Origin: CAKSNH01 sp964422725
Lineage (GTDB): Bacteria; Bacillota; Clostridia; UBA1381
Reading direction: 5' to 3'
NCBI GenBank assembly: GCA_964422725.1
Contig: CAYRCC010000013.1
Span: 1-50,097, forward strand
DNA: 50,097 nucleotides
Shown here piece after piece: positions 7,654 to 16,160 of the stretch (positions are counted from its first letter, which is position 1; each line of letters opens with the position of its first letter). The notes beneath the pieces are model-generated. The model was not told the origin of the DNA and ran no database searches. It saw only the letters and a list, made by a program, of their open reading frames with translations. Position numbers and translations under genes: made by a program.

Positions 7654-8733
7654 ATGGAAACAATTCAAAATTACAAGTGTCCGTGCTGCGGAGATTCGCT
7701 GATTTTCAAAGGCGATGAGCTTAACTGCGAATCATGCGGAAATTCCTTTCCGATTGATGCTATACAGCAAATAGACGAGGCACAAGGGGAAACACAGGGT
7801 TCTTCCAAATTCGACTGGGAACATTACGAACCTCGAAACTATGAAGACACCGGCGATGTCACGCTTTCCGATTATTCCTGTCCGTCGTGCGGCGCGGAAA
7901 TTACCGGCGATGACACATTGGGTGCAACAGTATGCCCTTACTGCGGAAACGCCACCATTGTTAAGGGACAGTTTGAAGGAACACTTCGTCCGGACTACAT
8001 AATTCCTTTTAAGGTTGATAAAAAAGCGGCAATGGCGGCTTTTGAGGCGGATTTCAAAAACGCTCCGTTTCTGCCTGACGAATTTAAGAATAAAAAGAAA
8101 ATAGAGGAAATGTCAGGTATTTATGTTCCGTTTTGGATGTTCGATTGTGACTGTAACGCCTCAATTTCCTACAATGCAAAGCGTATATCGGCGTGGAGTG
8201 ATTCCGACTATAACTACACCAAAACAGAGCATTTCAAGCTTTACCGAAGCGGCAGTGTCGGATTTGCGAATATTCCGGTTGACGGTTCAAAAAAAGCCGA
8301 CGACACATATATGGAGGCGGTCGAACCGTTTAAGTATGATGATGCTGTGGAGTTTAACGGTGCATATCTTGCCGGATATTTGGCGGATAAATACGATGTG
8401 ACGGCTGAGGAAAGCATTGACAGAGCAAACGAGCGTGTAAAAAATTCAACCACCGCAATTTTTAAAGAAACAACACAGAATTATCAATCGGTAGTGCCGG
8501 AACAAACCAGAATTGATTTCTCGGGCGGCAAAATACGCTATTCGCTCCTTCCGGTGTGGATGCTGAACATAAAGTATCTTGACAAGATGTATCAGTTTGC
8601 GATTAACGGACAGACAGGAAAAGTTGTCGGTGAATATCCGGTCGACAAGGGCAAGAAATGGAAGTATTTTGCGAAAGTTGCGGGAGTGGCGTATATCGCG
8701 GCAGCGGTTGCGGCTTACTTTTTGCTTCATTGA
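7654..8733 (+). CDS. Zinc-ribbon membrane protein, YdjG-like (TFIIB-type zinc ribbon)
   Basis: A 359-residue protein with AAGGGGG upstream of ATG 7654. Two CxxC pairs form an N-terminal zinc ribbon (CPCCGDS at residue 9, CESCG at about 26) and two more form a second (CPSCG at about 76, CPYCG at about 94). The middle (about 105-330) is a mixed alpha/beta region with aromatic-rich segments such as YVPFWMFDCD and LPVWMLNIKY. A single C-terminal helix (about 338-357) would anchor it with the ribbons in the cytoplasm. This layout matches Bacillus YdjG, which with YdjH recruits the stress protein PspA to the membrane. It is the first gene of a plus-strand operon that also holds YdjH-like and YdjI-like genes. 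Databases often mislabel such proteins as helicase or replication proteins on the ribbon alone. Confidence 0.8.
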   Translation: METIQNYKCPCCGDSLIFKGDELNCESCGNSFPIDAIQQIDEAQGETQGSSKFDWEHYEPRNYEDTGDVTLSDYSCPSCGAEITGDDTLGATVCPYCGNATIVKGQFEGTLRPDYIIPFKVDKKAAMAAFEADFKNAPFLPDEFKNKKKIEEMSGIYVPFWMFDCDCNASISYNAKRISAWSDSDYNYTKTEHFKLYRSGSVGFANIPVDGSKKADDTYMEAVEPFKYDDAVEFNGAYLAGYLADKYDVTAEESIDRANERVKNSTTAIFKETTQNYQSVVPEQTRIDFSGGKIRYSLLPVWMLNIKYLDKMYQFAINGQTGKVVGEYPVDKGKKWKYFAKVAGVAYIAAAVAAYFLLH

Positions 8734-8744
8734 GGGGTGACGAT

Positions 8745-9530
8745 ATGAATATGAAAAAAACAGTTTCGGTATTTTTTATTATGCTTATGATGGTAACATC
8801 GGCGGCAACGGCTTTTGCGGAATTTAACAACCCGCCTGTGACAGACGGGGCGGAATATCTTACGGAAAGCCAGTTTAATGAAATTTCAAATCAGCTCGAA
8901 GAGGTGCGCCTGAAATACAATTTCGATGTGGCGGTGTATACGGAGAAATATATGTCCGGAGCAGATGCTCAAAATACGGCAGATGACCTGTACGATTACA
9001 CATTATACGGTTACGGCGATAATGCGGACGGAATAATGCTCTATATTGCCGCCGACGAAAGGCTTTACCATTTCACCACACACGGCAGCGGTGAGGAAAT
9101 TTTCAACGATAACGGACTTGCATATCTTGAAAAAATGATTTTGCCGTCACTTAAAGAAGGAGATTATTACACCGCAATTAAGCTTTACGCCGACAATTGT
9201 GATGAGCTTTTAAAAATGGCGGCTCAAGGCGAGCCGTTTGACGAAAAACAAATGAGTACGGAATATGTTTGCTTTGTTATCGGCGGTGCACTGCTTATTC
9301 CGCTGATTTTGGCGTTTATTATGATGAACGCAAAGCTGAGGAAAATGAAAACGGCGGTTGAAAACAATTATGCCGCAAACTATATGAAACCGGGCAGTAT
9401 GAAACTTTCGACTTCAAGGGATATATTCCTGTACAGCACTGTGACAAAAACAGCAAAGCCGAAATCAAATTCCGGCGGACACGTGTCCTCGTCCGGAAAA
9501 CACCACGGCGGCAGAGGCGGAAGTTTTTAA
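8745..9530 (+). CDS. TPM-domain membrane protein, YdjH-like
   Basis: A 261-residue protein. ATG 8745 is chosen because AGGGGTGA overlaps the stop of the preceding gene and the sequence then opens with a signal peptide (MNMKKTVSVFFIMLMM to ATAFA). Residues of about 27-165 form a TPM domain (YgcG/UPF0603 type), with TDGAEYLTESQFNEISNQL at its start and DGIMLYIAADERLYHFTTHG in the core; this domain would face outward. One membrane helix follows (about 186-207), then a basic cytoplasmic segment ending in a glycine/histidine/serine tail, KHHGGRGGSF. Signal, TPM, helix and glycine-rich tail match Bacillus YdjH. The 11-nt gap to the upstream gene argues for co-translation. TPM proteins are thought to sense or scaffold at the membrane; no enzymatic role is claimed. 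Confidence 0.83.
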   Translation: MNMKKTVSVFFIMLMMVTSAATAFAEFNNPPVTDGAEYLTESQFNEISNQLEEVRLKYNFDVAVYTEKYMSGADAQNTADDLYDYTLYGYGDNADGIMLYIAADERLYHFTTHGSGEEIFNDNGLAYLEKMILPSLKEGDYYTAIKLYADNCDELLKMAAQGEPFDEKQMSTEYVCFVIGGALLIPLILAFIMMNAKLRKMKTAVENNYAANYMKPGSMKLSTSRDIFLYSTVTKTAKPKSNSGGHVSSSGKHHGGRGGSF

Positions 9531-9553
9531 CCGGAATTTTGGAGGGTGAAACT

Positions 9554-12148
9554 ATGAAAATAAAGAAAATTGCCGTACTGCTTTTAACGCTGTGCATTAT
9601 GTCGGCTGCTGTTCCGGCTGTGAATGCGGCAACGGTGATAAAAAACATTGCACTCACAGGTGACATAACACCGTCGGTTGATACAAAATTGAAATTTGCA
9701 TCAGCTAAGGAAAGCTCGGATTATATGCTGTTTCAAATGTGGTATGAATTGGATACGGAAAGATTTTTTACGGACAACGACACGCTTAACGGTATGATTG
9801 ACGAAGAAAATTTTTTGCCCGAGAATGAACGCTGTTTTAAAAGCGGCACAACATATATGTATACGATAGCCGTCAAGCCAAACAGCGATACCGTAACTTT
9901 TGACCCAAGCTTTACGATAAGCGTCGGTGAATACAAAGAATTGATCAAAGAAAGTGCTGACGGCGCTTTAAACTATGCCATTTACTTTAATCAGGAAGGG
10001 AATCACTTGCACATATCGTCAGTCGGATACAAAAGTGATTCGGAGTGTCACTGGATTGGCTGTACCTCAAGCGACGATTATGCTTTTTACAAGACCAAGA
10101 AAAAACACGATGTAACCGTCAAAGACGGAACCTGTGCCGACTGCGGATACGAGGTGGCGGACAGCTTAATTACCAAAATAACAAAACAGCCGGAAAGCAA
10201 AAGCATTAACTGCGGTGATACGGTGGAATTTTCGGTTGCGGCAACAGGTGCGGGGTTGGAATATATTTGGTATGGAGATGACAACAACATTATCACTGAC
10301 AATGATAATTACTTATTAACAGGCGCGAAAGTTTCCGGTGCAAAAACTTCCACGTTGAAAATCGAAAATTTCAACTGCAATATCAAAAAAACGAATAATA
10401 TATACTGCAAGGTCGTCGGACTGCGCGGAACTGTGCAAACCGATACCGCCGCGGTTACGGTAACTCCGAAAGCAAGTGCGTATGTTCCTATTTCGATGTA
10501 CAAACATAAATGTATCTGTAACTGCGAAAAGGATATGGGCGATGAAGACCATTCATACAGCGCAAATAAATGTACCCTGTGCGGTTTTGTACAGGGAAGT
10601 TCATTTACAACCTTTAAAAACGGAGTGTTGGAAATTCCCAATTTTATTACGGGATTTTCCGTTGAGGACGCATTGAAAGGTATGACTTTAACCGGCAACG
10701 GAATAAAAGCCGGCGGCGGAATTGACAAAACGAAAGTAAAATTCAGAAAGTGGCATCCTTCAAACAGCTTGCAGGAAAATCTCAAATCAAACGATGTCTT
10801 TGAAAAAGACGGCACTTATATCGTTGATATATGTCTTTTGACGGAAGATAATGTCATATTGCCGGAAAATGTGACGATAACATGTGACGGAAAGAACTCT
10901 GCAGCATTAACTTGTATAAACAATGAAGGAAAATATTACTTGGCAGGCGTTTTAATAGGAACACCCGGTGAAGGTACGGAAATGACATTTGATGCCGGCG
11001 GCGGTACGGGAACACAGGAAAGTGTATATGCGGACTTGGATAAGGACATATATTTTCCGGAATGTACGTTTACAAAGACCGATGATGAGTTTTTTGCATG
11101 GCGGTATAACGATGTGCTCTATTATCCGGACCCAAAAAAGGAAATTCCGGTAAAAATTACTGACGGTGCGGTAGCAACGGCGGTTTGGAAAAGTCAGCTT
11201 ATAAAAGATGTTACGGTGAAAATGGACGGTATAGATAACGGTGATTCGGTGTCGGATATTGCTTTTTCCGTACCTGAAACCGCAGGCTATGCCGTTACCG
11301 GCACAACGTGGTACAAGGGAGATACTGTAAGTAACATAAACAAGCTTTCAGACACAGACATACTCAGTACGGACAGTGATTATACGGTTAATGTCGTATT
11401 GAAAGGCGATGGTTTTGCCGCCAACGACGATATGAACATATCCCTCAACGGCAAACGTATGACCGATATAAAAAGACGGGGTGCACAGGTTATGACGTTT
11501 ACGGTTCACATTATCAATAATATCGGTGTAACACTTGATGCACCGACTGACGGAAACGTACTTGCAAAGTATAGCGACATAACGGCAGTCGGGGATAAAT
11601 TCTCGGTTTCGGCAGATACATACTGGTCAGCCGAAACTGACGGCAAAAATCCGCTTGCCGAAGATACAAAGGCAAAAGCAGACGAAAACTATACACTGGT
11701 ACTCAAGATAGAACAATCCGGCGAAAATCAAATTTTCGGTGCAAATACTATCAAAGTGAACGGCAAGAGCCAAGCAATTACGGAATTGGGTTCGGACAGC
11801 GTTGTGTCAAAAATCAAAATGACAGCTTTAAAACAGGATATTACAGTTTCCGAGGATTCGAGCGGGATTATAAACATAAACTCGTCAAATGATATGAATG
11901 TTACTTTTGTAATGGCGTATTACGGTTCTGACGGAAGCTTGAAAGGGGTAATAATCAGTGAAGATATGCCGCTGAAAAAGGGTGTCAACGAGGTAAATAT
12001 CGCCAGCATAGATTCCGACAAAGCTCTTTCGTTTATTATGCGTAAATCTTCCGAAAGGGTTAAACTAATGTTGCTTGACGACTTCCGCTGTTTGAAACCG
12101 CTCAGAAGTGCATATGATTATAAGTATATTTATAAAACATATTTATAA
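9554..12148 (+). CDS. Secreted Ig-like protein with CxxC motifs and a C-terminal surface module
   Basis: An 864-residue secreted protein; ATG 9554 follows GGAGGGTGAA, and a TTG five codons earlier is rejected. Residues 1-25 are a signal peptide ending VNAA. An Ig-like region spans about 207-305 (ITKQPESKSINCGDTVEFSV). CxxC pairs recur outside the membrane (TCADCGYE, KCTLCGFVQ) with nearby histidines, as in the cysteine/histidine motifs of other clostridial surface proteins. A segment of about residues 475-540 resembles an InlB-type repeat (MTFDAGGGTG). The C-terminal 100 residues (AYYGSDGSLKGV ... KLMLLDDFRCLKPL) resemble the tails of the GH53 and PL11 enzymes in this window. There is no SLH, LPXTG or second membrane helix, so how it is retained is unclear. 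It sits 23 nt after the TPM gene, within the operon. No enzymatic function is recognised. Confidence 0.7.
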   Translation: MKIKKIAVLLLTLCIMSAAVPAVNAATVIKNIALTGDITPSVDTKLKFASAKESSDYMLFQMWYELDTERFFTDNDTLNGMIDEENFLPENERCFKSGTTYMYTIAVKPNSDTVTFDPSFTISVGEYKELIKESADGALNYAIYFNQEGNHLHISSVGYKSDSECHWIGCTSSDDYAFYKTKKKHDVTVKDGTCADCGYEVADSLITKITKQPESKSINCGDTVEFSVAATGAGLEYIWYGDDNNIITDNDNYLLTGAKVSGAKTSTLKIENFNCNIKKTNNIYCKVVGLRGTVQTDTAAVTVTPKASAYVPISMYKHKCICNCEKDMGDEDHSYSANKCTLCGFVQGSSFTTFKNGVLEIPNFITGFSVEDALKGMTLTGNGIKAGGGIDKTKVKFRKWHPSNSLQENLKSNDVFEKDGTYIVDICLLTEDNVILPENVTITCDGKNSAALTCINNEGKYYLAGVLIGTPGEGTEMTFDAGGGTGTQESVYADLDKDIYFPECTFTKTDDEFFAWRYNDVLYYPDPKKEIPVKITDGAVATAVWKSQLIKDVTVKMDGIDNGDSVSDIAFSVPETAGYAVTGTTWYKGDTVSNINKLSDTDILSTDSDYTVNVVLKGDGFAANDDMNISLNGKRMTDIKRRGAQVMTFTVHIINNIGVTLDAPTDGNVLAKYSDITAVGDKFSVSADTYWSAETDGKNPLAEDTKAKADENYTLVLKIEQSGENQIFGANTIKVNGKSQAITELGSDSVVSKIKMTALKQDITVSEDSSGIININSSNDMNVTFVMAYYGSDGSLKGVIISEDMPLKKGVNEVNIASIDSDKALSFIMRKSSERVKLMLLDDFRCLKPLRSAYDYKYIYKTYL

Positions 12149-12171
12149 TGTGATTAAGGAGGGATAGAAAT

Positions 12172-13374
12172 ATGAAAAAAACGGCAGTACTGACAGCAAT
12201 GTTACTAATGCTTTCAACGCCGGTATGTACGGCAGAACAGAACGCTGAAATGTTTCCTTATACCAATACAATGTCACAGGACGGAATATTTGAATACGTT
12301 CCCGACAGCGGCGTGATAACGGCTTATTACGGCAGTGACATAGTTGATATTCCGAGTGAAATCGACGGTATAAAAATTAAGGAGGTCGGCGCAAGGACTT
12401 GTTTCGATTTGGGTATTTCAACGGTTTACATTCAAGACGGTATAGAAACGATAAACGAAAGTGCATTTGAGGGAAGTAATGTTTTTGATGCCACTGTTGC
12501 CTCAACCGTAACCTACATAGCCTACAGAGCCTTTGCAAATTGTACCGAACTGGTAACCTTTACTTTAAACTCCGACAACATAAGTTTTGGCGATAATGTT
12601 TTTGAAAACACACCGTATATGCAGTTTATGGTGCCGTGTACACTCAATACGGAAAAACTGCGCGAAGAAATAATTGCCGCAAAGGGTGCGGACAATTTTG
12701 AATTTGTTCAAATACACAACAATTTGGTTGAAAGTATGGAGGAAAAAGACATTTACGGCGCAAATATGTTCTATTGCGATGACTGTGGTTTTAGTGCAAG
12801 CAAATATACAGACGTTTCGGATAACCCGTTTGATGATGTTTCCGACGACAGTTGGTATTGTACATATGTACAGATGGTGTATAACCGCGGTATTATGGTC
12901 GGAAAAAGCGACACCCGATTTGACCCCGATGCCGGTATGACGTGCGGCGAAGCGGCGGCAATTGCCGCAAGAATACGCGACGAGCAATACAGCGAGCACA
13001 CAGCATTTGAGCCTGTCGGCGAGCATTGGTATGATGTATATATCAATTACTGCTACCGTAACGGAATTATCGAAAACGGCATTGCCTTTGACTGGGATAA
13101 AAAAGCGACTCGCGCGGAAATGGCATATCTTTTCTCACGCTGTGATTTGTCGGATTATTACATAAACGATGTTCCTATAACGGACATTCCGGATGTCAGC
13201 GAGAACACGGAGTATTGCTATGAAATATTAGACCTTTACAATAAAGGTATAGCTGTAGGCAGTGACGAGTATATGACATATTATCCCGAAGCGAGCGTTA
13301 AAAGATGCGAGGTGGCGGCTATTGTGTCGAGGATTATGTATACGGATATGCGCATAGAATTACCGAAGGGATGA
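12172..13374 (+). CDS. Leucine-rich-repeat (BspA type) surface protein with three SLH repeats
   Basis: A 400-residue protein; AAGGAGGG precedes ATG 12172. A signal peptide covers residues 1-21 (ending VCTAEQ). Residues of about 35-150 are LRR_5/BspA-type repeats (VDIPSEIDGIKIKEVGARTC, IQDGIETINESAFEGS, VTYIAYRAFANCTELVTF). A cysteine pair (MFYCDDCGFSAS) separates them from three C-terminal SLH repeats at about 218-265, 276-325 and 336-385, the first reading FDDVSDDSWYCTYVQMVYNR and FDPDAGMTCGEAAAIAARI. SLH would attach the protein to secondary wall polymer while the repeats contact a partner or host ligand. It lies 23 nt downstream of the Ig-like gene and its end overlaps the lipoprotein's possible upstream start, so it belongs to the same transcript. 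Its place inside a ydjGHI-like operon is unusual. Confidence 0.87.
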   Translation: MKKTAVLTAMLLMLSTPVCTAEQNAEMFPYTNTMSQDGIFEYVPDSGVITAYYGSDIVDIPSEIDGIKIKEVGARTCFDLGISTVYIQDGIETINESAFEGSNVFDATVASTVTYIAYRAFANCTELVTFTLNSDNISFGDNVFENTPYMQFMVPCTLNTEKLREEIIAAKGADNFEFVQIHNNLVESMEEKDIYGANMFYCDDCGFSASKYTDVSDNPFDDVSDDSWYCTYVQMVYNRGIMVGKSDTRFDPDAGMTCGEAAAIAARIRDEQYSEHTAFEPVGEHWYDVYINYCYRNGIIENGIAFDWDKKATRAEMAYLFSRCDLSDYYINDVPITDIPDVSENTEYCYEILDLYNKGIAVGSDEYMTYYPEASVKRCEVAAIVSRIMYTDMRIELPKG

Positions 13375-13379
13375 GCGTT

Positions 13380-13499
13380 ATGAAAAAAATCGTGATATTG
13401 ATTTTTGCGCTGATTGTAAGTTTAATATGCCTTGTCGGGTGCGGCAGCGTCGTTGACGGACCCGGTATGGTTAATACAGAATATGACCAAGGTTATTGA
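13380..13499 (+). CDS. Tiny lipoprotein (39 residues)
   Basis: Starts at ATG 13380, with GAAGGG about ten bases upstream; an ATG at 13371 overlapping the previous stop is also possible. The sequence is a lipoprotein signal, MKKIVILIFALIVSLICLVGC, with the lipobox LVGC. After cleavage and lipidation at Cys21 only about 19 residues remain (GSVVDGPGMVNTEYDQGY). It lies 5 nt after the SLH gene and 15 nt before the SPFH gene. Such short lipopeptides may cap or modulate a membrane complex; no family is recognised. Confidence 0.72.
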   Translation: MKKIVILIFALIVSLICLVGCGSVVDGPGMVNTEYDQGY

Positions 13500-13514
13500 A
13501 AGGAGAAATTTATT

Positions 13515-14843
13515 ATGGGACTTTTAAAAGCAGGATTGGGCGCACTCAGCGGAGTGCTTGCGGATTCGTGGAGAGATTATTTTTACTGTGAAAGTATGGA
13601 CGCAGACGTTTTGGTTGCTAAGGGCGAAAAGCGTGCAGGCGGCAGAAGCTCCAACAAAAAAGGAACAGACAATATTATTTCCGACGGCTCGATTATAAAT
13701 GTCAATGACGGGCAGTGTATGATTATTGTTGAGTCGGGAAAAGTGGTCGAAATTTGTGCCGAGCCGGGCGAATTTGTTTACGATACCGGAACCGAGCCGA
13801 GCATATTCTACGGTAACCTCAGCGAAAACATCAAAAAAACATTTTCCGAAATCGGCAAGCGTTTTACATTCGGCGGTGAACCGGCAAAAGACCAAAGAGT
13901 ATATTATTTTAACACAAAAGAAATTATCGGCAATAAATACGGTACACCGTCACCGGTGCCGTTTCGCGTGGTAGATAATAATGTAGGATTGGACATTGAT
14001 ATTGCAATTCGCTGTCACGGTGAATACTCTTACAGAATAACAAATCCTATGCTTTTCTATACAAATGTATGCGGAAACGTTGAAAATGAATATGTAAGAG
14101 AAACTATAGACAGTCAGCTGAAAACAGAGCTTTTGACGGCACTCCAGCCGGCATTTGCCAAAATTTCGGATATGGGTATCCGTTACAGCTCACTTCCGGC
14201 ACACACAATGGAAATCGCAGATGCGTTAAACGATGTGTTGTCGGCAAAGTGGCGCGATTTACGCGGTATTGAGATTGTCGTGTTTGGCGTGTCAAGCGTA
14301 AAAGCCTCGGAAGAGGACGAAAAAATGATAAAAGAGCTGCAGCGAAATGCGGCGTTTCGCAACCCTACCATGGCGGCGGCACATATGGTGGGTGCACAGG
14401 CACAGGCAATGCAGGATGCGGCAAAGAACGAAAGCGGTATGGGCGCGATGGGCGGTTTCTTCGGTATGAATATGGCGCAAAACTCCGGCGGAATAAATGC
14501 GGAAAACTTATTTGCTATGGGACAACAGCAAGCACAGCAGCAAGCACAGCAGCAAACACAGCAGTCGGCACAGAGCGGCTGGAATTGCAGCTGCGGTCAA
14601 AGCGGCAACGGCGGTAAATTCTGCACAAACTGCGGAAAACCTAAGCCGGCTGATAATAGCTGGATTTGTTCGTGCGGCACTGCAAACAGCGGTAAGTTCT
14701 GTCAAAATTGCGGCAGTCAAAAGCCTGCCGGCACACCGATGTACAAATGCGACAAATGCGGCTGGGAACCGGAAGATCCGGCACATCCGCCGAAATTCTG
14801 CCCTGAATGCGGTGATTTGTTTGACGATAACGATATAAAATAA
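13515..14843 (+). CDS. SPFH-domain protein with three C-terminal zinc ribbons, YdjI-like
   Basis: A 442-residue cytoplasmic protein; AGGAG lies nine bases before ATG 13515. It opens MGLLKAGLGALSGVLADSWR, like Bacillus YdjI, often called a virion-core-like protein. Residues of about 30-270 form an SPFH (stomatin/flotillin) domain, with NVGLDIDIAIRCHGEYSYRI in its centre. An Ala/Met/Gly- and Gln-rich linker (about 290-355, with QQQAQQQ repeats) leads to three zinc-binding modules: CSCG...CTNCG, CSCG...CQNCG, and a rubredoxin-like CDKCG...CPECG. SPFH proteins oligomerise on membranes and organise microdomains. The Gln repeats are encoded by near-perfect AGCACAGCAGCA units and may vary in number. 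It is the last gene of the operon. The family call is firm; the stress role is inferred from Bacillus, where the partner PspA gene is adjacent but here is absent. Confidence 0.87.
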   Translation: MGLLKAGLGALSGVLADSWRDYFYCESMDADVLVAKGEKRAGGRSSNKKGTDNIISDGSIINVNDGQCMIIVESGKVVEICAEPGEFVYDTGTEPSIFYGNLSENIKKTFSEIGKRFTFGGEPAKDQRVYYFNTKEIIGNKYGTPSPVPFRVVDNNVGLDIDIAIRCHGEYSYRITNPMLFYTNVCGNVENEYVRETIDSQLKTELLTALQPAFAKISDMGIRYSSLPAHTMEIADALNDVLSAKWRDLRGIEIVVFGVSSVKASEEDEKMIKELQRNAAFRNPTMAAAHMVGAQAQAMQDAAKNESGMGAMGGFFGMNMAQNSGGINAENLFAMGQQQAQQQAQQQTQQSAQSGWNCSCGQSGNGGKFCTNCGKPKPADNSWICSCGTANSGKFCQNCGSQKPAGTPMYKCDKCGWEPEDPAHPPKFCPECGDLFDDNDIK

Positions 14844-15002
14844 TAACGGTATTCAAATTGCAGACAAAACCCAACGTGTTTTGTATTAAAGTTTAGTTCA
14901 AACCTCAGTGTATGACAAGCGTACACAATCATTGTTGCGCGCAAATGAGTGACAGTGAAAAATTATCTGTACGGTAAATCATTAGGAAATCAGGTGAAAT
15001 AA

Positions 15003-16031
15003 ATGCCTTTTAACATAATAAGAAACGATATAACCAAATTAGAGGTTGAGGCAATTGTCAATGCGGCAAACAGCAATCTTCGCGCCGGCGGCGGCGTTTG
15101 CGGTGCGATTTTTTCCGCGGCGGGTGCGGAGAAAATGCAAAGTGCGTGCAACAAAATCGGTTACTGTGCAATCGGTGAAGCGGTTATTACAAATGGGTAT
15201 AATTTGAAAGCAAAATATGTTATACATACTGTCGGACCGATTTACGGACAAGATCCGAAAAATGAGCAAACACAGCTCTATTCCTGCTATAAAAATTCGC
15301 TTGAACTTGCAAGAGAAAAGCATATCGAGTCAATTGCGTTTCCGCTTATTTCATCGGGCATATACGGTTATCCGAAAACGGAAGCGATAAAAATCGCAAC
15401 ACGTGCAATTAAAGATTTCCTCAGTCAAAACGAAATGGAAATATACCTTGCGGTGTATGACAAAAAATCATTTCAGATAAGCGAAAAGCTGTTTTCGGAC
15501 GTTCAGAGCTTTATTGACGAAAGATTTGTTACAGAGCCGAAACGCCGAATAATACCCGATGAAGACAGCGCAATTCAAAACCTTGATTTAGAACATATGC
15601 GCAAGGCAATATGTATATTGCCAAAATTTGAATCAGAATTTGAATCAGCGGCACTGAGCAGCAAAAAAACACTTGAAGAATTGATGAATACCGAGGTTGA
15701 AACCTTTTCTCAAATGCTTTTTCGTATGATTGACGAAAAGGGTATGACAGATGTTGAGGTATATAAGTGTGCAAATATTGACCGAAAGCTGTTTTCCAAA
15801 ATGCGCAAAAAAGATTATACACCCAAAAAGACTACCGTTATAGCCTTGATAATCGCCCTGAAACTCAATATGAAAGAGTCGAAAGAACTGCTCGGCAGAG
15901 CCGGATTTGCCTTTTCAAAAAGCAATAAACTCGATATTATCATAGAATATTTTATTGAACAGCAAAATTATGATATATTCGAGATTAACGAAACACTGTT
16001 TGCGTTTGAACAGCCGCTGTTGGGTGCATGA
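15003..16031 (+). CDS. Macrodomain protein with a C-terminal XRE-like helix-turn-helix
   Basis: A 342-residue protein with AGGTGA upstream of ATG 15003. Residues 1-165 form a macrodomain, which binds ADP-ribose and can remove it from proteins or hydrolyse O-acetyl-ADP-ribose. IVNAANSNL holds the ADP-ribose-binding asparagine (Asn23), and the GGG-V-C-G loop (29-34) and FPLISSGIYGYP complete the pocket. The Asp usually found in GGGVDG and needed for catalysis in YmdB/MacroD enzymes is Cys33 here. Residues of about 230-342 form a helical domain with KGMTDVEVYKCANIDRKLFS and KKTTVIALIIALKLNMKES, which looks like an XRE-type helix-turn-helix. The fusion suggests an ADP-ribose-responsive DNA- or protein-binding factor, which is inference. 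The gap from the SPFH gene is 159 nt with a weak hairpin, so it may or may not be co-transcribed. Confidence 0.85.
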   Translation: MPFNIIRNDITKLEVEAIVNAANSNLRAGGGVCGAIFSAAGAEKMQSACNKIGYCAIGEAVITNGYNLKAKYVIHTVGPIYGQDPKNEQTQLYSCYKNSLELAREKHIESIAFPLISSGIYGYPKTEAIKIATRAIKDFLSQNEMEIYLAVYDKKSFQISEKLFSDVQSFIDERFVTEPKRRIIPDEDSAIQNLDLEHMRKAICILPKFESEFESAALSSKKTLEELMNTEVETFSQMLFRMIDEKGMTDVEVYKCANIDRKLFSKMRKKDYTPKKTTVIALIIALKLNMKESKELLGRAGFAFSKSNKLDIIIEYFIEQQNYDIFEINETLFAFEQPLLGA

Positions 16032-16106
16032 GGTTATGTATGATGCAGTTGACGAAAAGCGTTTAAAATATTAACAGAATAATTTGTCGCTTTTACAGCG
16101 ACCAAT

Positions 16107-16152
16107 CCTCCGTTTGAAGATGATATAATTTAGACATCAAATCAAACGGAGG
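16107..16152 (+). promoter_or_regulatory. Extended -10 promoter flanked by an inverted repeat that includes the Shine-Dalgarno
   Basis: TGATATAAT at 16121-16129 is an extended -10 element; no good -35 was found at 16-18 bp. Perfect 11-bp arms CCTCCGTTTGA (16107-16117) and TCAAACGGAGG (16142-16152) lie on either side, the second containing the GGAGG ribosome binding site. A smaller hairpin (TCGCT/AGCGA at about 16086-16100) lies just upstream. The left arm precedes the predicted start, so it would act as a DNA operator, or as an RNA anti-Shine-Dalgarno only in readthrough transcripts. Confidence 0.55.
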
Positions 16153-16160
16153 TATTTATT

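Noticed and set aside
13371..13379. Lipoprotein start at ATG 13371
   Set aside because: It would leave the GAAGGG ribosome binding site directly against the start codon; ATG 13380 has usable spacing and begins the lipoprotein signal.
14864..14884. Terminator between the SPFH and macrodomain genes
   Set aside because: ACAAAAC/GTTTTGT gives a weak AT-rich 7-bp stem without a proper T-run, so it is not listed as a terminator.
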